Source: Gemmatimonadaceae bacterium (GTDB lineage: Bacteria; Latescibacterota; UBA2968; UBA8231). Taken from it: DNA of 18,584 nt. Shown here piece after piece: positions 7,302-14,168 of the stretch (positions are counted from its first letter, which is position 1; the number at the start of each line of letters is the position of its first letter). The stretch spans positions 1 through 18,584 of the forward strand of contig PBSR01000243.1 of the NCBI GenBank assembly GCA_002726335.1, in the 5' to 3' direction. The position numbers and the translations under genes are program-made. The notes beneath the pieces were generated by a model. The model saw only the letters and a program-made list of their open reading frames with translations, did no database searches and had not been told where the DNA came from.

Positions 7302-8498
7302 ATGAAACAGTGGGATGGCCCGCGTCCTGCACGACGGTCAGAATTCGCTGAGGCCATGCGGTTCACCGATCTCGTGTTCCGGCCGGGGCAGAAGGGGCGG
7401 CGTATCGTCCAGCGACAGTATCCCCATGCCTACCGGGACGACACTGCCCACGTCCGGCGCTTGTTGATCCTGCGTCACCTGGGCGACCTGGTCGGCTGCG
7501 TGGCCATCCATCCCATGACGCTGAAGCTTGGCGTCGCACGGCTGAGCGCCGGAGGCATCGGCATCGTCGGGACCCATCCGGAACGCCGGGGAGAGGGCAT
7601 CATGAGCCGGCTTCTCGATGAGGCTGTGCGACGGATGCGCCGGTCGGGAAAGAGCGTGTCGGTACTGGGAGGGGATCGGCAGCGATATGGCCGCTGGGGC
7701 TGGGAGAACGGCGGGGTGCGGGTCGTCTACGAGCTGACGGAGCGCTCTGTCGGCAGGCCTTCGGCAGGGGAGCGGGCGCTTCGTCTGCAGCGTCTTTCCC
7801 AGGATCCCGACGTCGGCCTCTGCCGACGGATCCAACGCCTCTCGGCGGGCCGTTCCTATGGTGTGGTCCGCCCTCTCGAAGACATGGTGCCGCTGCTGGT
7901 TCGCAACGGCAAGGAGTCCTGGTTCTGCGAGGCGGGACGACGTTTCGCCTATGCCGTGGCCGGAGGCGCGCAGCGCGTCAATCGCCCCTATGCCTCGATC
8001 CACGAATTCGGTGGCGACCCGGAACTGGTGCTGGCCTTGTTCCGACGACTGCTGCCCCGGTCAGCGCATGGCAGGCTTTCCGTCATCGCCGGTCCGAATG
8101 CAGACGAACAGTCCCTGCTGGGGCCGGTCAGCGCGTCCTGGACACGTCTGGCCGATGGCATGACGCAGATCCTCGACGTCGAACGGGTCGTTCGGCAGTT
8201 GCTACCCGAGTTGAGGAGCCGGGCGGCCACCGCCGGCCTCAACGGCAGGTTCATCCTGCAGGTGGCAGGTGTCGACGGCACGAGCCAGCAGGCGACGCTG
8301 CAGTTGGGGAAGACCCGCGCGTCAGGCCGCCCTCAGCGGCTGTGCCTCGATCAGCGAGAGCTTGTAGAACTGCTGTTCGGCTGTCTGCCCATAGAGGAAC
8401 GGTTCGGCGCTCACGGCGGCATCAGTGACACTGTTCGCCGTCGTCTGGCCACCATCCTGCCACTGCCGCTGCACATCCCGTCTTTGGACCATATATAG
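7302..8498 (+). CDS. Eis-like GNAT family N-acetyltransferase
   Basis: The 398-residue protein shows the acetyl-CoA-binding motif A as GIVGTHPERRGEGIMSRLL (about 87-105, R/Q-x-x-G-x-G/A type), then VLGGDRQRYGRWGWENGG, which closely matches the equivalent block of the Eis/enhanced-intracellular-survival family. Those proteins are about 400 residues long: an N-terminal GNAT domain, a second GNAT-like domain and a C-terminal sterol-carrier-like lobe. The length and the beta-rich C terminus (about 300-398) fit. Eis acetylates amines at several positions of aminoglycosides or lysine side chains; the substrate here is unknown. Start ATG 7302 is preceded by GGAGGAG seven to eight bases upstream and is preferred over the ATG at 7209 that overlaps the ANKH-like gene. 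It lies 46 bp behind that gene and may share its transcript. Confidence 0.85.
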   Translation: MKQWDGPRPARRSEFAEAMRFTDLVFRPGQKGRRIVQRQYPHAYRDDTAHVRRLLILRHLGDLVGCVAIHPMTLKLGVARLSAGGIGIVGTHPERRGEGIMSRLLDEAVRRMRRSGKSVSVLGGDRQRYGRWGWENGGVRVVYELTERSVGRPSAGERALRLQRLSQDPDVGLCRRIQRLSAGRSYGVVRPLEDMVPLLVRNGKESWFCEAGRRFAYAVAGGAQRVNRPYASIHEFGGDPELVLALFRRLLPRSAHGRLSVIAGPNADEQSLLGPVSASWTRLADGMTQILDVERVVRQLLPELRSRAATAGLNGRFILQVAGVDGTSQQATLQLGKTRASGRPQRLCLDQRELVELLFGCLPIEERFGAHGGISDTVRRRLATILPLPLHIPSLDHI

Positions 8499-8590
8499 AC
8501 GCGTCCCATGGCTTGCCAAACACCGGGGGGCGTGAGTACCCTTGTAGAGATTTCCACAACTGCAACGCAAACAAGGAGTTACTCCTGTCG

Positions 8591-9244
8591 ATGAGATACT
8601 GGAATCGGGTTCTGTTGGGCACGGCCCTCGGCCTTGCCAGTCTGACCACGTCTCCGGCGAGTGCCGATCTGTCCGCCTTTATCGCCGCTGTCGGTTTTGA
8701 TGAGGACGCCAACCTTGAAGGTGCACCCGGAATCGGCCTGCGCTGGGGCAAGTCGAGCGGTATCCTCGGTGGTGAAACGTCGTTGATGATCTCGCGACCG
8801 GATCGCGAAGTCGCCACCATCGGTGGCACCGCCAGCGAGCCGGCGACGACGATCTTCTACGAGGGGCGGGTCCTGCTCAATATCCCTGTCGGTCAGATCA
8901 AGCCCTTCATCGGTATCGGTTATGGTGCCATCACGATCCTGCCCGGAAAACTTTCCGTGCCCGGGGCGGGTGATGTCGATAAGGCGACGCTGAACTCACT
9001 GTCGGAAACGTCGACCAACTCCGCCTTTTCCTATGGGGCCGGCGTGCGCTACGCCCTGAACGAGCGTCTCGATGCCCGCTTCGACCTGCGCCAGTACCAG
9101 GTGTTTTCTGTGACGGGTAAGGTGAAGGACCGGGCCCTCGAGGAACTGGCCGATGAGGCCGGTGTCAGCGATCTGCTCGGCGAAACGGAGGAGAACACGG
9201 TCACCTACAGCGAGATGTCGGTCGGCGTCGTCTTCCGCTTCTGA
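8591..9244 (+). CDS. Small outer-membrane beta-barrel protein
   Basis: The 217-residue protein begins with a signal peptide (MRYWNRVLLGTALGLASLTTSPASA, cut before DLSAF). The mature chain of about 190 residues has alternating hydrophobic strands: FIAAVGF, GIGLRWG, GGETSLMIS, TIFYEGRVLLNIPV, KPFIGIGYGAI, FSYGAGVRYAL, DARFDLRQYQVF and SEMSVGVVFRF. It ends in Phe, the usual signal for BAM-dependent insertion. The size and strand count fit an eight-stranded OmpA/OmpX/opacity-type barrel. ATG 8591 is taken as the start because the signal peptide begins there; AGGAG at 8574-8578 is about 12 bases upstream. The 92-bp gap before it is the only sizeable gap in this block, so the MCE operon promoter may lie there. 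The best match, TTGCCA at 8513 and TACCCT at 8537, is weak. Its TGA overlaps the ATG of the MlaE-like gene, which suggests a shared function. Confidence 0.8.
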   Translation: MRYWNRVLLGTALGLASLTTSPASADLSAFIAAVGFDEDANLEGAPGIGLRWGKSSGILGGETSLMISRPDREVATIGGTASEPATTIFYEGRVLLNIPVGQIKPFIGIGYGAITILPGKLSVPGAGDVDKATLNSLSETSTNSAFSYGAGVRYALNERLDARFDLRQYQVFSVTGKVKDRALEELADEAGVSDLLGETEENTVTYSEMSVGVVFRF

Positions 9245-10047
9245 TGGGAGCGTACCTGACCCCCTTCCAGGCCCTCGGGCAGCAGGTCATACGCACTGCT
9301 CTCGATGCCTGGCAGTTGCTCAGGTTCTCCCTCGGTTCCATCGTCGCCCTGGCCCGGTTCTTCAGTCGCAACGGCTTTCGAGCCTCGGCGCGGGTGACGA
9401 TGCAGCAGGTGTATTTCACCGGTCTCGAGGCGTTGCCGTTTCTCAGCCTGTTGTCACTGCTGCTCGGATCGACGGTGCTGGTGCAGTCGTTGCCGCAGTT
9501 GCAGGGAGTTGGGGCGGGAGAACTGATCGGCAAGATCCTCGTCATCTCCATCGTCCGCGAGCTGGGGCCCATCATCACCGCCATGGTTGTCATCACCCGA
9601 TCGGGTACGGCCATGGCCGCCGAGATGGCGACGAACCGGATCTCGGGTCAGGTCGAGGCCCTCGAGTCGATGGGGGTGGACGTGTTCCATTACCTGATCG
9701 CGCCGCGTGTCATCGGCGCCATGGTGGCCATGTTCTGCATGATCGTGTATTTCGATGTCGTCGCTCTGGTGGGCGGGTTTCTCGTGGCCAGTCTGCAGTT
9801 GACCATGCCGATCTCCGTCTACCTCGCCCAGATCTCCGATTCGCTGCAGCCTCTCGATCTCTACATCAGCCTGAGCAAGGGGATCCTTTTCGGTCTGGTG
9901 GTCAGTCTGTTCACCTGCTATCACGGTCTGCGCGCCAGGCGCGCTCCCTTCGAGGTGCCCATGGTTGCCCGTTCGGGTGTCATACAGGCAATGTTCTTCG
10001 TGTTCGTGTCGAGTGCCGTGCTTTCGGCCGGATTCTACTGGATCTGA
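9244..10047 (+). CDS. mlaE: MlaE-family ABC transporter permease
   Basis: The 267-residue inner-membrane protein is the length of MlaE/YrbE permeases, which with MlaF, MlaD and other partners move phospholipids between the two membranes. The family pattern runs through the centre: MQQVYFTGLEALPFLSLLSLLLG (interfacial helix and TM1), then ELGPIITAMVVITRSGTAMAAEMATNR, then the coupling helix region GQVEALESMGVDVFHYLIAPRV. Four or five further membrane segments follow. The usual E-Q-I-D-A-L in the coupling region appears as G-Q-V-E-A-L. The ATG at 9244 overlaps the stop of the barrel gene, and the ATPase gene starts five bases after its own stop. It is a clear MlaE-family member; whether it belongs to a canonical Mla system or to another MCE system is uncertain, so the symbol names the family. 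Confidence 0.93.
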   Translation: MGAYLTPFQALGQQVIRTALDAWQLLRFSLGSIVALARFFSRNGFRASARVTMQQVYFTGLEALPFLSLLSLLLGSTVLVQSLPQLQGVGAGELIGKILVISIVRELGPIITAMVVITRSGTAMAAEMATNRISGQVEALESMGVDVFHYLIAPRVIGAMVAMFCMIVYFDVVALVGGFLVASLQLTMPISVYLAQISDSLQPLDLYISLSKGILFGLVVSLFTCYHGLRARRAPFEVPMVARSGVIQAMFFVFVSSAVLSAGFYWI

Positions 10048-10052
10048 CTCGG

Positions 10053-10907
10053 ATGAACTGCGTCGAACTGCAGCAGGTCAGCCTGGCGGTGGATGGCCGC
10101 CAGTACCTCGATGGGGCGAGCCTGACCGTGGCCGTCGGGGAGTCGGTCGTCATCGCCGGCCTGCCCGGGTGTGGCAAGTCCTTTGTGCCCCGCCTCATCC
10201 TCGGTCTGCCGGGGATGGACAACGAGCAGGTCAGCCTGCAGGGCGAGGTCCTCGTCTCCGGCGCCAGTATGTCGGCACTGAGCCCGGCCGAGTTGCAGGC
10301 GCTGCGCCCGAGGATGGGCAGCATCATGCGCGACGGCGGTCTCATCGAGATCCTGGACATCCGCGCCAACGTGGCCCTGCCGCTGACCTACCACTACCGG
10401 GACCTGCTGGGGCCGGCCCAGATCCAGGTGCGCGTTGATGCCGTGCTCGACGATCTCCAGCTCACCCATCTCGGTGCCCCGGGAACCCGGCCCATCGCCC
10501 TCAATCGGGAGGAGCGCATCTATGTTTCGCTGGCGCGGGCGCTGGTCTGCGAACCTTTCCTGTTGCTCCTCGATGAGCCCTGCGCCGGACTGAGTCCGGG
10601 GTCGGCGTCTCGGTTGTGCAAACACGTATTCACCTACGAGCCATATTTCGTACCGCCCCTCCCGGACAGACCCGTGCCGGCAGCCGTCAACGGCCTGACC
10701 CGGCTTGTCACGACGGTAAACCTGGGTCCCTATCTCGACTCCGCCGATCGTTTTCTGCTGATGTGGGACGGGCGCTTCGAAGATCTCGGGGATCGTGCCG
10801 CGGTCCTTGGCAGCACCGATGATCGTGTCCGACAGTTGCTTGATTCTCGACCCGAGACGAGCACCGATCGAGAGCGGGAAACCCTGGCCGAGCCCGTCCA
10901 TGGCTGA
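10053..10907 (+). CDS. MlaF-like ABC ATP-binding subunit with degenerate catalytic motifs
   Basis: The 284-residue protein lies where mlaF is expected, between the permease and the MCE gene. Walker A is intact (GLPGCGKS, 36-43) and so is Walker B with its catalytic Glu (LLLLDEP, D174-E175). Three other elements that ABC ATPases need are changed. The Q-loop position, usually F-Q-x-G-A-L, reads MRDGGL, with Arg93 for Gln. The LSGGQ/M signature reads LNREE (150-154), and the switch T-H-D reads T-V-N (221-223), with Val for His. The D-loop also reads AGLSP instead of (S/A)-G-L-D-P. A proline-rich insert (YFVPPLPDRPVPAAV, about 198-212) sits between Walker B and the switch. The frame is open with no sign of decay and is tightly coupled at both ends, so it looks maintained. 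It probably binds ATP, but hydrolysis may be weak or noncanonical. Confidence 0.85.
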   Translation: MNCVELQQVSLAVDGRQYLDGASLTVAVGESVVIAGLPGCGKSFVPRLILGLPGMDNEQVSLQGEVLVSGASMSALSPAELQALRPRMGSIMRDGGLIEILDIRANVALPLTYHYRDLLGPAQIQVRVDAVLDDLQLTHLGAPGTRPIALNREERIYVSLARALVCEPFLLLLDEPCAGLSPGSASRLCKHVFTYEPYFVPPLPDRPVPAAVNGLTRLVTTVNLGPYLDSADRFLLMWDGRFEDLGDRAAVLGSTDDRVRQLLDSRPETSTDRERETLAEPVHG

Positions 10908-11880
10908 GTCCGTCGTCCGTCGGCCGCAGGAATCTCCCACGGTGCAGATCGGCGTGGGCCTGTTCGTCAGCGTCGCCGTGGCCGGCTTCATCTGGTTGCT
11001 GATCAGTCTGCGTCTGGGCCCGGAGCGTTATCCCCTGGTGGCCGAGTTCGATACTCTGGGCGGCATCAGCGAAGCGACCAAGGTCAAGCTGCGCGGGTTT
11101 GTCGTCGGGCAGGTGGAAGCCATCGAGTTCCGCCCGCTGGCGGGAGAGGGGGAGGCCCACTTCCTCGTCACCCTGGGCATCGAGAAGATCTATCCGGTAC
11201 CAACCGGCGTCTTTGCCGAGATCCGCGGCAGCGGTTTGGTGGGCGAGGCCCATGTTCATCTTGACGTCACCGCCGGCGACGGGCCACCGCTGCCTCCCGG
11301 GGCACATATCCGCGGGCAGTCCGACGAGACGATGAAAACGCTGATGGTGAAGATCCGGGAAGCGGCGCAGAAGCTCGGCGGCGCCGGCAAGGCCCTGCAC
11401 GACGCCGAGCTGGGCGACCGGCTCAGTGATCTCACCGGCAGTATTGCCCGGATCGCCGAGGACCTGGGCACGGTATCGCGCAGTGCCGACAGTCTGCTGC
11501 TGGCCGGTCGTCACGTCGTCGTCGACATGGAACCCGGAGTGGCACGGTCTCTGCAGAGCCTGGAGCGGACCATGTCCCGGCTGGCGCTGACGATGGCACG
11601 CACCGATACGCTGGTGGCGGCCACGAGCCAGGATGTGCAGGGCTCGGTGCGGGCCCTGCGTCAGGTGGTGGAGCGCGTCGATCTGTTGCTGGTGCGGGTG
11701 GATTCCCTCGTCGTCGGCAAGCAGGCACAGCTGAATGAGACGGTCGACAATGTGCACGCCACGTCAGCGGCGGTGCGCGAACTCACCGAGAATCCATGGA
11801 AACTCGTCATCGGCCGGGGGGACGGGCAGGTGGCTGAGGAGATGGGGGATCCGCCGGCCTCGAAGGAGGATCCCGAATGA
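10900..11880 (+). CDS. mlaD: MlaD-like MCE domain protein, inner-membrane anchored
   Basis: The 326-residue protein has one N-terminal membrane helix (about residues 16-37, IGVGLFVSVAVAGFIWLLIS). It is followed by an MCE domain at about 44-138: YPLVAEFDTLGGISEATKVKLRG, then VGQVEAIEF, then VPTGVFAEIRGSGLVGEAHVHL. The remainder (about 145-310) is largely helical, probably coiled coil, with many Leu/Val heptad-like spacings, so the chain is longer than E. coli MlaD (about 180) and more like MCE proteins that extend a helical stalk. MCE proteins form hexameric rings that bind or pass lipids in the periplasm. ATG 10900 overlaps the ATPase gene by eight bases. The last four bases (ATGA) contain the start of the next frame. 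mlaD is used as a family name; the substrate and the outer-membrane partner are not known. Confidence 0.9.
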   Translation: MAESVVRRPQESPTVQIGVGLFVSVAVAGFIWLLISLRLGPERYPLVAEFDTLGGISEATKVKLRGFVVGQVEAIEFRPLAGEGEAHFLVTLGIEKIYPVPTGVFAEIRGSGLVGEAHVHLDVTAGDGPPLPPGAHIRGQSDETMKTLMVKIREAAQKLGGAGKALHDAELGDRLSDLTGSIARIAEDLGTVSRSADSLLLAGRHVVVDMEPGVARSLQSLERTMSRLALTMARTDTLVAATSQDVQGSVRALRQVVERVDLLLVRVDSLVVGKQAQLNETVDNVHATSAAVRELTENPWKLVIGRGDGQVAEEMGDPPASKEDPE

Positions 11881-12242
11881 TGAGTGTGGCCGCCGGGGCG
11901 ATTCATCAACTTCGCGGGCGCCTGCTCGAGGCGCGTCGCACCTGCAATCATGATGCTCTGCCCGGACTGATCGACGACGTGCAGGCCCTGGCTCGCCGGG
12001 GGTATCGCTGTTGTCTCGTCGACTTCGAGGCCTGCCTGCCCGCCTTCTACGTCCGCGTCCTCGGTTTCGAGCGGGCGCGCGTGGAAGCGGAACTGGAGTT
12101 TCCCATCGAGCCGAGCTTGCGGGCCGTGCAGCACGTGCCCCTGTCACATCTGGTCGACTACAACGAGGCCGATCCGCAGCACATCCGGACGATCTACCAC
12201 AGTCTGTCGCCCTTCCTGCACCACCGGCGCGCCCGCCTGTAG
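11877..12242 (+). CDS. Conserved-looking protein of unknown function in the MCE operon
   Basis: This is a 121-residue soluble protein with no signal peptide or membrane segment. I do not recognise a family. It begins with a helical part (AAGAIHQLRGRLLEARRTC, DALPGLIDDVQALARRGYRCC) and continues with a mixed region containing VEAELEFPIEPSLRAVQHVPLSHLVDYNEADP and a basic C terminus (HHRRARL). Two adjacent Cys lie at 45-46. It starts at ATG 11877, overlapping the TGA of the MCE gene by four bases (ATGA); another ATG follows at 11880. GAAGGAGGATCCC just upstream supplies a ribosome site. Translational coupling to the MCE gene makes it a candidate accessory factor for lipid transport, but that rests on position alone. 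Confidence 0.7.
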   Translation: MMSVAAGAIHQLRGRLLEARRTCNHDALPGLIDDVQALARRGYRCCLVDFEACLPAFYVRVLGFERARVEAELEFPIEPSLRAVQHVPLSHLVDYNEADPQHIRTIYHSLSPFLHHRRARL

Positions 12243-12263
12243 CCGGCCCAGTCGCCCCGGCCG

Positions 12264-12365
12264 ATGAAGTCCATCACCGATGAAAGGCCGGCTTCGATGG
12301 CAGCCTGGTGGGCGGTGGCCACCGCGCTCTTCGTGACCAGCCTCCTGCTTTTCGCCGTCGCCTGA
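12264..12365 (+). CDS. Possible 33-residue single-pass membrane peptide
   Basis: A short open frame fills the gap between the 121-residue protein and the channel gene. It encodes MKSITDERPASMAAWW followed by an uninterrupted hydrophobic stretch of about 20 residues (AVATALFVTSLLLFAVA) and then a stop. This is the profile of a small single-pass membrane peptide. Its TGA at 12363-12365 lies within the GAGGA that probably serves the next gene's TTG start at 12377, so the two could be translationally coupled. The first ATG has no obvious ribosome site; an internal ATG at 12297 has GAAAGG about 11 bases upstream and would leave only the hydrophobic part. A frame this short can arise by chance. Confidence 0.35.
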   Translation: MKSITDERPASMAAWWAVATALFVTSLLLFAVA

Positions 12366-12376
12366 GGATCGAGATC

Positions 12377-13435
12377 TTGACCGAGACACCCGACAGCCCC
12401 GCAACCTGTGCTTTCGTCCGCGCCGACGGCAGTCTCTGCCCCGGACCTCTGGAGGGGGAGGGTGAGATGTGTTTCTGGCATGACCCGGAGGCATCGAAGG
12501 AGACCGACGACCTGCGTGGTCGTCTCCAGGAGTGGGCCGAATCAGGCGAGTCGATGGAGGGCTTCATCCTGCGCTATGGCCGTCTGGAGGGTTTGCGGCT
12601 GAGCATGAAACCGAGTCGTGACCTGCGCGGGGCCAACTTGTTCAAGGCATCTCTGCAGGGCGCCAGCCTCTACAATCTGGACTTCTCCGGAGCCGATCTG
12701 TCGAAGGCGGACCTGGCCGGTGCCAACCTCAACGAGTCGGTGATGACCGGGGTCAACCTGCTCGGCGCCAACTTCGACGGCACGCGCCTGGAACGGGTCG
12801 AGTGGGGCGGTCCCTGCATCAACGAGACACAAGCCTACCAGGCACAGAGCCAGGGCCGTCCTGACGAGGCGCAGGCGTCCTTCGAGGAAGCGGAGGAGAT
12901 CTACCGCGTCCTGCGACGGGCCTACGACGGCGCCGGGCGCTTCGAACAGGCTGGGGGATTCTTCAGCCGCGAGATGAAGATGCGGCGCATGTTGATGCCG
13001 CGGTTTTCCGGGGGCCGCTTCTGGTCGAAACTCGTCGATGTGTTCTGTGCCTACGGGGAGAGCCCGCCGCGAGTCATCGTCTCGGCCATGACGCTCAATC
13101 TCGTCGTTGCCGTCATCTTCTTTCTCTGCGGCGTCAATGGGCCGAATGGGCCGCTGCGTCTCGATCCGGCCCTGGGGGTGCTGGCCAACGTGGAGATGTA
13201 CCTGAACTGCCTCTACTACACGGTCGTCACCTTCACCACGCTCGGCTACGGCGAGATCACGCCGCCTACCTTGTTCACCCGACACCTGGCATCCACCCAC
13301 ACCACGCTCGGCTACGGCGAGATCACGCCGCCTACCTTGTTCACCCGACACCTGGCATCCACCCACGCCTTTGCCGGCGCCTTCATGATGGCCATGTTCG
13401 TCACCGTCTTCGGCAAGAAAATGACCCGTGGCTGA
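12377..13435 (+). CDS. Zn-knuckle / pentapeptide-repeat / two-TM potassium-channel fusion with duplicated filter
   Basis: The 352-residue protein has several parts. Residues 11-35 carry a C-x9-C-x10-C-x2-H cluster (CAFV…CPGP…CFWHDP) that looks like a small zinc knuckle. Residues about 82-139 are pentapeptide repeats of the A(D/N)LxX kind (LRGANL, LQGASL, FSGADL, LAGANL, LLGANF), forming a right-handed beta-helix. A helical linker follows (about 150-205). The C-terminal part is a 2-TM ion-channel domain: TM1 at about 232-252, pore helix NCLYYTVVTFTTLGYGE with the K+ filter TLGYG, and TM2 at 331-347. The 22 residues from TTLGYGEITP to LASTH occur twice in tandem, which would put a second filter before TM2. 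The start is TTG 12377, with GAGGA eight bases upstream; no ATG fits. The next gene's GTG overlaps its end by eight bases. Confidence 0.8.
   Translation: MTETPDSPATCAFVRADGSLCPGPLEGEGEMCFWHDPEASKETDDLRGRLQEWAESGESMEGFILRYGRLEGLRLSMKPSRDLRGANLFKASLQGASLYNLDFSGADLSKADLAGANLNESVMTGVNLLGANFDGTRLERVEWGGPCINETQAYQAQSQGRPDEAQASFEEAEEIYRVLRRAYDGAGRFEQAGGFFSREMKMRRMLMPRFSGGRFWSKLVDVFCAYGESPPRVIVSAMTLNLVVAVIFFLCGVNGPNGPLRLDPALGVLANVEMYLNCLYYTVVTFTTLGYGEITPPTLFTRHLASTHTTLGYGEITPPTLFTRHLASTHAFAGAFMMAMFVTVFGKKMTRG
13235..13366 (+). repeat. Perfect 66-bp tandem duplication inside the channel gene
   Basis: Two identical 66-bp units, 13235-13300 and 13301-13366, lie head to tail. Each encodes 22 residues from TTLGYGEITP to HLASTH, so the reading frame is preserved. 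No base differs between the copies, which means either a very recent duplication or an assembly artefact. Removing one copy gives a normal 2-TM channel: pore helix, a single TLGYG filter, then TM2. Confidence 0.95.
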
Positions 13436-14123
13436 GCGCTTCCGAACCATCTCGGCAGCCTTGGGACTCCTCCTGGTGCTGTGGGCGACGGCAACGCCGG
13501 CGCAGACGCCGACCCAGGCGCAGCAGTACTTTCTGCAGGGCAGGCAGTATCATCTCGGTGAGGGCGGCAAGAAGGTCGATGTCGAAAAAGCTCTGCGGTA
13601 CTACCTGCAGGCGCTGCGTGCCGATCCGCAGTTCTACGAAGCCCATGTGAACGCCGGCAAGGCCTACTACGCCCGCAAGGACTACGTGCGGGCGATCAAG
13701 CACTTCAATGCTGCCATCATCAGCGCCCGCGGCCGAGATGATATCTCTGCGCAGGCCGAAGCCAGGATTTCTTCGGATATGGGTGGCTGCTATTACAAGG
13801 CGGGCAAACTGGCCGATGCGGAGAAGTGGTTCCGCGGAGCCGTCGGCCTCGACCCCTCCTTGGTGGAGGCGCACTACAATCTGATCAACCTGCTGTTTTC
13901 TGATGAACGGGAGGAGGAGGCGATTCGCCAGATGGCCATCGCTACCGAGGCGGCACCCAGCGAGCGTTACGGAATCTTCCGTGGCCGGCAGGCGACGCAG
14001 GAGAGCAAGGCCGAATCCGATCGCCTGATACTGATCGCCGTGGCTGCGGCGATCGGCGGCGCAGTACTTATCACGATCGTCTATTCCTTGCGCGGGGGCT
14101 CCACCAAAGGGACGAGGAAGTAA
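13428..14123 (+). CDS. Exported TPR-repeat protein with C-terminal membrane anchor
   Basis: The 231-residue protein has an N-terminal signal sequence (about residues 6-26, TISAALGLLLVLWATATPAQ). At least three tetratricopeptide repeats follow: QQYFLQGRQYHL…ALRYYLQALRADPQFYEAHVNAGKAYYARKDYVRAIKHFNAA, then DMGGCYYKAGKLADAEKWFRGAVGLDPSLVEAHYNLINLLF. Near the end is a hydrophobic helix (about 200-221, LILIAVAAAIGGAVLITIVYSL) with a basic tail (GGSTKGTRK), so the TPR domain probably faces the periplasm and is tethered to the inner membrane. TPRs are protein-binding scaffolds, and the partner is unknown. GTG 13428 overlaps the channel gene by eight bases, so it is likely translated with it and is the last gene of the MCE-linked run. 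No clear terminator follows before the riboswitch promoter. Confidence 0.8.
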   Translation: MAERFRTISAALGLLLVLWATATPAQTPTQAQQYFLQGRQYHLGEGGKKVDVEKALRYYLQALRADPQFYEAHVNAGKAYYARKDYVRAIKHFNAAIISARGRDDISAQAEARISSDMGGCYYKAGKLADAEKWFRGAVGLDPSLVEAHYNLINLLFSDEREEEAIRQMAIATEAAPSERYGIFRGRQATQESKAESDRLILIAVAAAIGGAVLITIVYSLRGGSTKGTRK

Positions 14124-14125
14124 CC

Positions 14126-14155
14126 TTGACGATGTCGCCGACATCGGGCTACACT
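14126..14155 (+). promoter_or_regulatory. Sigma-70-type promoter for the B12 operon
   Basis: TTGACG (14126-14131, five of six consensus bases) and TACACT (14150-14155, four of six) are 18 bp apart. A start about seven bases on, near 14162, would place the 5' end of the RNA just before the first paired stem of the riboswitch at 14169. Position and spacing agree well; the -10 match is moderate. Confidence 0.55.
14131..14145. promoter_or_regulatory. Perfect inverted repeat between the -35 and -10 boxes
   Basis: GATGTC-GCC-GACATC is a perfect inverted repeat with six-base arms and a three-base centre, located within the promoter spacer. This is a classic position for a repressor operator. It is not followed by a T tract, so it is unlikely to be a terminator for the TPR gene. 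No regulator can be named. Confidence 0.35.
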
Positions 14156-14168
14156 ACGTACTGAACAA

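Noticed and set aside
5840..7366. Open frame of 508 codons on the minus strand opposite the ANKH-like gene
   Set aside because: Its composition is dominated by Gln, Gly, Arg and Glu, as expected of the antisense of a hydrophobic protein. The plus-strand gene has a strong family match.
9153..10052. Extension of the MlaF-like frame upstream to 9153
   Set aside because: The extra 300 codons fall over the permease gene in another frame and are Arg/Pro/His-rich. The ABC domain begins at ATG 10053.
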